Source: Bryobacterales bacterium (GTDB taxonomy: Bacteria; Acidobacteriota; Terriglobia; Bryobacterales; Bryobacteraceae). Taken from it: a stretch of 5,284 nucleotides of DNA. Made by a program: the position numbers and the translations under genes. Every line of letters begins with the position of its first letter. The first letter of the stretch is position 1. Under the pieces are notes generated by a model. It ran no database searches and had not been told where the DNA came from. It saw only the letters and a program-made list of their open reading frames with translations. Shown piece by piece: positions 1 to 5,284 of the stretch. The DNA lies in the NCBI GenBank assembly GCA_025462985.1, contig JAOAPP010000678.1, positions 1 to 5,284 of the forward strand, in the 5' to 3' direction.

Positions 1-703
1 TCTGGGGAAAGCGATGGCATTGGCGCTTTCGGCGGAAGGCGCCCTGATTGCCCTGGTGGCGAGAGACACAGCGAAGCTGAACGGCGTACGCGAGGAGATC
101 GAGGCGGCGGGCGGCACAGCAAAGGTCTTTACAGCCGATGTATCGCAAGAGGATCAGGTCGCCAGAATAGCGACCGAAGTCGCGGATCAACTCGGCCATG
201 TTCAGATCCTGATAAACAACGCCGGCATCAATATACGCAAGAATCTTATTGATTTCTCGCTAGAGGAGTGGCGCTCGGTGCAGGACGCGAATCTCACCAG
301 CGTCTTTCTGATGTGCCGTGCGTTTGTACCGCAGATGCAAGGCACCGGCTACGGCCGCGTCATCAACATGTCTTCCATCATGAGTCATGTTTCGCTGCCG
401 GGGCGCAGCGCCTATTCTTCAAGCAAGGCGGCTCTGCTGGGATTGACGCGCGCGCTGGCCTTGGAACTCGCCGGCGAAGGGATCACGGTGAACGGCATCA
501 GTCCGGGCCCGTTTGGAACGGAAATGAATCACCCGGTGATGAACAATCCCGAAGCGAATGCACAGTTTCTGGCCAGCCTTCCCGTGGGCCGCTGGGGCAA
601 GGTGGAAGAAGTCGGCGCTCTCGCATCCTTTCTGTGCTCTGAGGGGGCCGGCTTCATCACCGGCACGGACATTCTTATTGACGGGGGCTGGACTGCGAAA
701 TGA
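1..703 (+). CDS. SDR family NAD(P)-dependent oxidoreductase (5'-truncated by window edge)
   Basis: Classical short-chain dehydrogenase/reductase, expected to be cytosolic and to interconvert a hydroxyl and a keto group using NAD(P)(H). The reading frame is already open at base 2 (L-G-K-A before the first Met at 14), which matches the end of the TGxxxGxG cofactor loop. The gene therefore starts upstream, and about 15-20 residues are missing. Counting from Met14, visible motifs are the NNAG structural motif (68-71), Asn93, catalytic Ser121, and YxxxK with Tyr134 and Lys138. The SPGPFGTEM segment (163-171) and the usual C-terminal ITGTDILIDGGW complete the fold. Overall it looks like the gluconate 5-dehydrogenase/KduD/FabG-like group, but SDR substrate specificity cannot be read from motifs. 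Its TGA overlaps the next gene's ATG (ATGA), so it belongs to the operon. A sugar or sugar-acid substrate is inferred from the neighbours. The family call is firm; the substrate is unknown. Confidence 0.93.
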   Translation, partial: LGKAMALALSAEGALIALVARDTAKLNGVREEIEAAGGTAKVFTADVSQEDQVARIATEVADQLGHVQILINNAGINIRKNLIDFSLEEWRSVQDANLTSVFLMCRAFVPQMQGTGYGRVINMSSIMSHVSLPGRSAYSSSKAALLGLTRALALELAGEGITVNGISPGPFGTEMNHPVMNNPEANAQFLASLPVGRWGKVEEVGALASFLCSEGAGFITGTDILIDGGWTAK

Positions 704-1236
704 CACGGCGGGATGCGAATTGGCTGATTGCAAAGGCAGGAGCTTCCGTCGCGGGGCAGGCGTTCCTTTCGTCCTGGCTCGCTTCGGCTCATGAGATGAA
801 TGAAGGCGCTCCAGCGGAACCGGATCGCTGGATCAACTACAAGCCGCAGTTTTTTTCGCCGGAAGAATTTGCCATCCTCGATCGATTCACGACCCTCTTG
901 ATCCCCACAGACGAGACGCCCGGAGCACGCGAGGCGCACGTGGCCCAGTTCATCGATTTCATCGTTTTTTCTTCGCGTGAGTACTCGCCGGAAACGCAAG
1001 TGGAGTGGAGAAAGGCAATGGATTGGCTCCGAACCCGTCACTTCGACGAGCAGCTGATGGGGAAGATGTCGGAACCCGAACATGAGGGCCACCATGTCTT
1101 CCAGACGATGAAGCAGCTCGCGGTATACGGCTTTTACACGTCACGTATCGGGCTGATCGAAAACCTGGAATACAAAGGCGTCTCCTATTACACGAGCTTT
1201 CCCGCGTGCACGCATCCGGAACATCGGAACGTTTGA
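700..1236 (+). CDS. Gluconate 2-dehydrogenase subunit 3-like small subunit, probably Tat-exported
   Basis: A 178-residue protein of the gluconate_2-dh3 family, the small (gamma) subunit that accompanies GMC-type dehydrogenases such as gluconate 2-dehydrogenase, FAD-glucose dehydrogenase and glucoside 3-dehydrogenase. In characterised systems it carries the Tat signal and escorts the signal-less catalytic subunit across the membrane. Family hallmarks are FFSPEEFAILDRF (51-63) followed by LLIPTDETPGAREAHVAQFID (66-86). The C-terminus has a YGFYTSRIGLIENLEYKG stretch (143-160) and a terminal C-T-H-P-E-H (170-175). The N-terminus begins M-T-R-R followed by a mostly apolar stretch to about residue 31. 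This fits a Tat signal, but it is weak: the residues after RR are D-A-N rather than the usual x-F-L-K, and Lys12 and Gln20 interrupt the hydrophobic core. ATG 700 overlaps the upstream stop, and the next gene begins 2 bp after this stop, as expected for partner subunits. The family is likely; export is an inference. Confidence 0.87.
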   Translation: MTRRDANWLIAKAGASVAGQAFLSSWLASAHEMNEGAPAEPDRWINYKPQFFSPEEFAILDRFTTLLIPTDETPGAREAHVAQFIDFIVFSSREYSPETQVEWRKAMDWLRTRHFDEQLMGKMSEPEHEGHHVFQTMKQLAVYGFYTSRIGLIENLEYKGVSYYTSFPACTHPEHRNV

Positions 1237-1238
1237 AA

Positions 1239-2888
1239 ATGGCGCAACACGACATCGTTATCGTAGGCTCTGGCGCATGTGGAGGCTGGGCTTGCATGAC
1301 GCTCGCTCAGGCCGGATACAAAGTTGCTCTGATCGAGGCCGGCTCATCGATCAGTCCGGCGAAAGATTTTCATCATCGTCTTCCTTATCAGCTGGAATTT
1401 CGCGGCATGGGCCAGCCCGGTCTCCTGCGCAAGCACTTCAGAGGATCCACCGAGTACAACTATCGGATCATGATCGATGACCGCGAGAATCCTTACACAA
1501 CCGCCGTCGACAAACCCTTCAGCTGGTCGCGATCGCGAGTCCTGGGAGGCCGCACACTGCACTGGGCACGCGCCTCCGATCGCATGTCGGACTTCGAGTT
1601 CAAGGCCGCTTCCCGAGACGGCTACGGCGAGGACTGGCCCATCTCTTACAAGGACGTCGCGCCCTACTATGACCGCGTAGAACGCTTCATTGGAGTAAGC
1701 GGCGCGGCAGCGGATCTGCCGCAATTTCCGGATGGATCCTTTCTACCGGCCATGCCGCTCAACTGCGCCGAGACCATATTCAAGGCCGCGTGCGGAAAGC
1801 TTGGCATTCCGGTCACACCGAGGCGAGTGGCGCAGCTCACTCGTACGCTGAATGGGCGACCGCCGTGCCACTATTGCGGAAACTGCATCAACGGTTGCGA
1901 TGTGAACGCGATGTTCAACACGGTGGGGACGACGTTGCCTCCGGCGTTGAAGACGGGCAACGTGACCGTGCTCTGCGATTCCGTCGTCAGTCACGTACTG
2001 ATGAACGAGGAAAATCGTGCAAGCGGAGTCCGGTACATCGAGCGCTTTAGCCAAAAGAGTTTTGAGGTGTCTGCTCGTGTTGTGATCCTGGCTGGATCAT
2101 CGCTCGAGAACACGCGCCTGCTGCTGCTCTCACAGAACGGTGGATTAGCGAACAGCAGCGGTGTTCTCGGACACTATCTGATGGATCAAGTAGGGGGAGC
2201 GGGCGTGACCGGTTATCTGCCGCCCCTGAGAGGCAGCGCGATCCGCAACGACGACGGCAAGGCGGGCGGCCTCCAGATTCCTAACTTCAACAATATCGGC
2301 AAGTCTCGCGCGGCGAAGTTCATACGCGGTTACGGCATGAGCGCTTCCGGCGGCGCTGGAATGTTCCCAGCATTTGCGCCCTCCCTCCCCGGCTTTGGTT
2401 CCGATTACAAGAAGCAGGTGAAAGCCTTGTATCCGGCCTATGCGCGTGTCTGGATGTCTGGCGGCGAAATGCTGGCGCAAAAGGAAAACTTTGTCGAACT
2501 GGATCCGGTTGTTCGCGACAAGTGGGGCATTCCGGCTTTGAAGATTCACTGCACACATAGTGACAACGATCGCGCCGTTTACGCGGACTTCTTCGACCGG
2601 GCGCAAGAAATATTCCACGCGGCCAAAGGCGAGATCACCTCGGCCAAACCGCTAATGGGCGTTCCCGGCGGACTCATCCACGAAGTGGGAACCTGCCGGA
2701 TGGGGGACGATCCGACAAAGAGTGTACTGAATTCGTTCTGCCAGACGCATGATGTCAAAAACCTGTATGTCTTCGGCGGCGGATGCTTCGTCACTACCGG
2801 CGACAAACATCCGACTTTGACGATGATGGCGCTAACTGCGCGGGGCTGCGATCATCTGATTGATGCAGTACGGAGGAGTGAGATCTAA
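1239..2888 (+). CDS. GMC-family FAD-dependent oxidoreductase, catalytic subunit with putative Fe-S motif
   Basis: A 549-residue glucose-methanol-choline oxidoreductase, probably the catalytic partner of the preceding small subunit, oxidising a sugar hydroxyl with FAD. The N-terminal Rossmann motif GSGACG is at residues 10-15, with acidic Glu33 ending the second strand (LIEAG). VLGGRTLHWAR (101-111) matches the flavin-contacting GMC signature region. The C-terminal domain has HEVGTCRMGD (His481) and GDKHPTLT (His524). Their 43-residue spacing equals my recollection of the catalytic pair His516/His559 in glucose oxidase. Cys210, 213, 216 and 220 form CX2CX2CX3C, placed like the 3Fe-4S-binding cysteines of bacterial FAD-glucose dehydrogenase, so an intramolecular electron relay is likely. 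No signal peptide is seen, which fits hitch-hiking export. ATG 1239 was chosen because the protein then starts directly before the first beta strand. An in-frame GTG at 1206 would add 11 residues and overlap the upstream gene. Gluconate, glucose or glucoside C3 oxidation are all possible. Confidence 0.92.
   Translation: MAQHDIVIVGSGACGGWACMTLAQAGYKVALIEAGSSISPAKDFHHRLPYQLEFRGMGQPGLLRKHFRGSTEYNYRIMIDDRENPYTTAVDKPFSWSRSRVLGGRTLHWARASDRMSDFEFKAASRDGYGEDWPISYKDVAPYYDRVERFIGVSGAAADLPQFPDGSFLPAMPLNCAETIFKAACGKLGIPVTPRRVAQLTRTLNGRPPCHYCGNCINGCDVNAMFNTVGTTLPPALKTGNVTVLCDSVVSHVLMNEENRASGVRYIERFSQKSFEVSARVVILAGSSLENTRLLLLSQNGGLANSSGVLGHYLMDQVGGAGVTGYLPPLRGSAIRNDDGKAGGLQIPNFNNIGKSRAAKFIRGYGMSASGGAGMFPAFAPSLPGFGSDYKKQVKALYPAYARVWMSGGEMLAQKENFVELDPVVRDKWGIPALKIHCTHSDNDRAVYADFFDRAQEIFHAAKGEITSAKPLMGVPGGLIHEVGTCRMGDDPTKSVLNSFCQTHDVKNLYVFGGGCFVTTGDKHPTLTMMALTARGCDHLIDAVRRSEI
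2872..2878 (+). promoter_or_regulatory. Strong Shine-Dalgarno site for the MFS transporter gene
   Basis: GGAGGAG lies inside the last codons of the GMC gene, with its centre about 12 bases before ATG 2888. It is the best Shine-Dalgarno match at any of the four visible junctions. The transporter start at the TAATG overlap is therefore supported by its own ribosome site as well as by coupling. The other starts (700, 1239, 4222) have only weak or no such sequences. Confidence 0.7.
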
Positions 2889-4225
2889 TGGAACCTGCTG
2901 TACCGGCTGCCAAGACGGACTACTCGCCGGAATTCGAAAAGCGCACGTACTGGCGAGTCAGCTGCCGGCTGATTCCTTTTCTTTTTCTCTGCTACATCTT
3001 CGCGTACATAGATCGCGTTAACGTGGGCTTCGCGAAGCTGCAGATGCAGCAGGACCTTGGGATCAGCGACGCCGTTTACGGGGCCGGCGCGGGAATCTTT
3101 TTCATTGGCTACTTCTTCTTCGAAGTTCCGTGCAACATAGCCCTGCAGAAGATCGGAGCGAAGTACTGGCTTGGTCCGATCATGATTGTATGGGGCATCG
3201 TATCGGCTTGTACGATGCTCATCAAGACAGCGAACCAGTTCTACGCGGTTCGGTTCCTGCTTGGACTTGTGGAATCAGGATTCTTCCCCGGCGTCATTCT
3301 TTACCTCACGTTCTGGTACACCAGCAGCTACCGGGCAAAAATGATTGCGGCATTCATGACGGCGATTCCGCTCTCGGGAGTAATCGGAGGCCCGATCTCC
3401 GGATGGATTCTGGAGAAAGCGACGTCCATGGGCGGGCTGCGAGGCTGGCAGTGGCTGTACGTATTCGAAGCGATTCCTTCGCTGCTGGCCGGGCTTGCGG
3501 CCATGTTCTTTCTTCAGGACGATCCTGGGAAAGCCAAATGGCTGAGTGCCGAAGAGAAGAACCTGCTGACACAGCGCCTCCGTGAAGACGAGGCGGGAAA
3601 ACGATCGGCCACGCCCAACCACCACACGATGCTCGATGCGTTCAAAAGCACCAAGACGTGGCTTCTGTGTTTTGTGTACTTCGGCTTCGTGATGGGCAAT
3701 TATGGACTCGGGTTCTGGCTTCCGCAGATTGTGCAAGAGACGATCACCAAAGATCCTTTTCAGATCGGGCTGTTAACCACAATTCCCTGGGCGGCAGCAG
3801 CCATCGCGATGGTTGTGGTCGGCCACCACTCGGACAAAACGGGCGAGCGCTGCTGGCATATCGCACTCACCGGCATTGCGGGCGCAATCGCATTTGCGGT
3901 GTCCGCCATTCCCGGAATCTCGGGCCCGGCCGGACTTTTCGCGCTAACAATCGCCACGGCTGGAATCGCCTGCTCGTACTCTACTTTCTGGGCGCTGCCG
4001 ACAGCGATCCTCTCGGGAACCGCGGCCTCGGCCGGCATTGCATGGATCAACTCGGTCGGAAACCTGGCCGGTTACGTCAGCCCCTTTCTCGTAGGGAAAA
4101 TCCGGGACGAAACACACAGCATGACTCTCGCGCTGGGTATGCTATCCGCGTGCTGCTTCACGGCGGCATTGATCACGATCCTCTTTTTCAGAGGACGTCA
4201 GATGACCAAAACGGCACTCAAATGA
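2888..4225 (+). CDS. MFS transporter, anion:cation symporter (ACS) family, probable sugar-acid/organic-anion importer
   Basis: A 445-residue inner-membrane protein with about 12 hydrophobic segments in two halves, separated by a charged cytosolic loop (about 210-250, rich in K/E/R/D). Length and layout are normal for the MFS. The first helix ends in Y-I-D-R-V-N-V-G-F-A (40-49), the ACS-family hallmark (hexuronate, galactonate, tartrate and phthalate permeases). It is followed by the helix 4 sequence VRFLLGLVESGFFPG (121-135). Asp42, Arg43, Arg122 and Glu129 have the same mutual spacing as the residues I recall as functional in the E. coli galactonate transporter DgoT (Asp46, Arg47, Arg126, Glu133). 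This supports proton-coupled uptake of an organic anion. It starts at a TAATG overlap with the GMC gene and ends in an ATGA overlap with the next gene. The likely cargo is the acidic or keto product of the periplasmic oxidation step, but this is inferred from context only. Confidence 0.93.
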   Translation: MEPAVPAAKTDYSPEFEKRTYWRVSCRLIPFLFLCYIFAYIDRVNVGFAKLQMQQDLGISDAVYGAGAGIFFIGYFFFEVPCNIALQKIGAKYWLGPIMIVWGIVSACTMLIKTANQFYAVRFLLGLVESGFFPGVILYLTFWYTSSYRAKMIAAFMTAIPLSGVIGGPISGWILEKATSMGGLRGWQWLYVFEAIPSLLAGLAAMFFLQDDPGKAKWLSAEEKNLLTQRLREDEAGKRSATPNHHTMLDAFKSTKTWLLCFVYFGFVMGNYGLGFWLPQIVQETITKDPFQIGLLTTIPWAAAAIAMVVVGHHSDKTGERCWHIALTGIAGAIAFAVSAIPGISGPAGLFALTIATAGIACSYSTFWALPTAILSGTAASAGIAWINSVGNLAGYVSPFLVGKIRDETHSMTLALGMLSACCFTAALITILFFRGRQMTKTALK

Positions 4226-5235
4226 ACCGGCGGAGCTTTCTGGCTCTCAGCTCCATCGCACTTCCACTTATGGCAGAACGTCAAAAGCCTTCTTCGCCCA
4301 GCAAGCTGGGCATTGCGACCACATCGTACATGATCGCGTGGCGTCCCAAGGACACCATGGAGTTTCTCGAGCATTGTCACAAACTCGGGGCCGGCGGGAT
4401 TCAGTCGGCAATCAATGGGGACATTCCTGCAATCCGAAAGCGCGCCGACGAGTACGGCATGTACATCGAAGCCATGGTGCCGATGCCTCACGGCGATGAG
4501 ACGGCAGCTTTTGAACGTAGCCTGAAGGATGCCCAGGCGGTTGGCGCCGTTGCCTTGCGATCGGCATGCCTTGGAACGCGGCGCTATGAGGCATTCAAGT
4601 CCCTGGATGACTGGCGGGCTCACGTGGCAGAGAGCCACAAGTCGCTTGCGGCGGCTCGGGCTGTGCTGGATAAGTACAAGATTCCGCTTGGCGTCGAAAA
4701 CCACAAGGACTGGACGGCGGACGAACTGGTGTCCGCCATGAAGCAATACGGTACCGAGTATCTGGGTGTTTGTCTGGACTTCGGCAACAATCTTTCGCTG
4801 CTCGACGATCCGATGGACGTTATCGAGAAGCTTGCGCCATTCACCATCTCAACCCACCTCAAGAATATGGGTACGAGGCCGGACAGCGATGGGCTGCTGC
4901 TTTCGGAAGTGCTCCTCGGCGATGGCTATCTGGATCTTCCACGAGCTATCGGGCTCGTGAGGCAGGCACGTCCGAATACTCGCTTCTCTTTGGAAATGAT
5001 CTCGCGCGATCCTTTGAAGGTTCCTTGCCTCGCGGACGAGTATTGGGTGACATTTCCCGACCGCAACGGCCTGTACCTCGCTCGCAGCCTTCGCTTCGCG
5101 AATGAACATGCCAGCACGAAACCGCTGCCAACCGTATCGCAACTTTCGCCGGAGGAGCAGATTGAGAACGAAGACGACAACGTAATCGCCTGCCTGCAGT
5201 ATGCCAACGAGAAGCTCGGCTTCGCAGCGTCGTGA
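4222..5235 (+). CDS. Sugar phosphate isomerase/epimerase-like TIM-barrel protein with Tat signal peptide
   Basis: A 337-residue protein of the xylose isomerase-like/AP endonuclease 2 TIM-barrel superfamily, whose members isomerise, epimerise or eliminate from sugars at a divalent metal. It starts with M-N-R-R-S-F-L-A-L, a near-ideal twin-arginine motif, followed by a short apolar stretch to about Ala18. Export by Tat to the periplasm is therefore expected. The barrel starts at KLGIATTSYM (28-37). Likely metal ligands at the usual strand ends are Glu159 (GVENH), Asp186 (CLDFGN), His212 (STHLKN) and Glu258 (SLEMIS). LLGDGYLDLP (231-240) matches the family's G-x-G loop before the last strands. 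The start at 4222 is set by the Tat motif and the ATGA overlap with the transporter stop. The frame stays open upstream to 3658, but that part is out-of-frame transporter sequence. There is no clear Shine-Dalgarno site, so translation is probably coupled. Possible roles are keto-sugar isomerase/epimerase or a 3-keto-glycoside-cleaving lyase; the substrate is unknown. Confidence 0.9.
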   Translation: MNRRSFLALSSIALPLMAERQKPSSPSKLGIATTSYMIAWRPKDTMEFLEHCHKLGAGGIQSAINGDIPAIRKRADEYGMYIEAMVPMPHGDETAAFERSLKDAQAVGAVALRSACLGTRRYEAFKSLDDWRAHVAESHKSLAAARAVLDKYKIPLGVENHKDWTADELVSAMKQYGTEYLGVCLDFGNNLSLLDDPMDVIEKLAPFTISTHLKNMGTRPDSDGLLLSEVLLGDGYLDLPRAIGLVRQARPNTRFSLEMISRDPLKVPCLADEYWVTFPDRNGLYLARSLRFANEHASTKPLPTVSQLSPEEQIENEDDNVIACLQYANEKLGFAAS

Positions 5236-5284
5236 TCAGCTCTGCCGCGTCTTTTCTGACCCGGGTTGCAGGTGCATGCGCAGG

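Larger units (their letters stand above)
1..5235 (+). other. Five-gene translationally coupled operon for carbohydrate oxidation and uptake
   Basis: All five genes share one strand, and no intergenic gap exceeds 2 bases. The junctions are ATGA at 700-703, a 2-base gap at 1237-1238, TAATG at 2886-2890 and ATGA at 4222-4225. There is no room for internal promoters or terminators outside coding sequence, so one transcript is expected, with its promoter upstream of base 1. The 49 bases after the last stop contain no GC hairpin followed by a T-run, so the transcript may continue past the window. The gene set (periplasmic dehydrogenase pair, importer, exported isomerase-like enzyme, SDR) points to one pathway. 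Confidence 0.85.

Noticed and set aside
529..1095. 188-codon open frame on the minus strand across the SDR/small-subunit junction
   Set aside because: It is antisense to two well-supported genes, and its Arg/Pro/Ser-rich translation has no recognisable motif. It is a shadow of the + strand codons.
2145..2618. 157-codon minus-strand open frame inside the GMC gene
   Set aside because: It is antisense to conserved GMC sequence, with biased composition and no recognisable fold or motif.
3658..4221. 188-codon in-frame open extension upstream of the isomerase-like gene, starting at a GTG
   Set aside because: It lies fully inside the transporter gene in another frame. Its translation is rich in Arg/Gly/His/Ser with no domain look, and the Tat signal begins exactly at ATG 4222. 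The open stretch is a by-product of GC-rich codon use.
5259..5266. Palindrome acccgggt after the last stop, considered as a terminator or operator
   Set aside because: Only 8 bp, with no loop and no following T-run; a short palindrome of this kind is expected by chance in GC-rich DNA.
5236..5284. Possible start of another gene or a terminator in the 49-base tail
   Set aside because: No ATG with a ribosome site and a continuing frame can be judged in so few bases, and no hairpin plus T-run is present.
1..5284. CRISPR array, tRNA/rRNA, insertion sequence or phage defence system
   Set aside because: No regularly spaced repeats, transposase-like protein, terminal inverted repeats or structured RNA were seen. 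The coding density and protein families are those of a metabolic operon.

Overview
The window holds five tightly packed genes, all on the + strand, and almost no non-coding DNA. The sequence is moderately GC-rich. The combination is a two-subunit GMC/gluconate-2-dehydrogenase-type oxidoreductase, an ACS-family MFS transporter, a Tat-exported xylose-isomerase-like TIM-barrel protein and an SDR dehydrogenase. It resembles carbohydrate-oxidation clusters of Acidobacteriota (Solibacter/Bryobacter type) and some other soil Gram-negative bacteria. That taxonomic suggestion is an inference from gene content and style; no marker gene is present.

Layout: (1) 1-703, the 3' part of an SDR oxidoreductase whose first roughly 15-20 codons lie upstream of the window. 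(2) 700-1236, a gluconate 2-dehydrogenase subunit 3-like small subunit with an N-terminal twin-arginine pair. (3) 1239-2888, the FAD-dependent GMC catalytic subunit, with a four-cysteine motif suggesting an Fe-S cluster. (4) 2888-4225, an MFS transporter of the anion:cation symporter (ACS) type. (5) 4222-5235, a sugar phosphate isomerase/epimerase-like protein with a clear Tat signal peptide. The last 49 bases (5236-5284) contain no gene and no convincing terminator; the only structure seen is an 8-bp palindrome, acccgggt, at 5259-5266.

The junctions are ATGA (4-bp overlap), a 2-bp gap, TAATG (1-bp overlap) and ATGA (4-bp overlap). The five genes are therefore almost certainly one translationally coupled operon, with its promoter upstream of the window.

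Working model (inference): the small subunit carries the GMC enzyme through the Tat system to the periplasm, where it oxidises a sugar, glycoside or sugar acid. The Tat-exported TIM-barrel protein isomerises, epimerises or eliminates from the keto product in the same compartment. The ACS transporter imports the resulting organic anion with protons, and the cytosolic SDR carries out a further NAD(P)-linked keto/hydroxyl conversion. The substrate cannot be read from the sequence. No dedicated cytochrome electron acceptor is encoded in the window.
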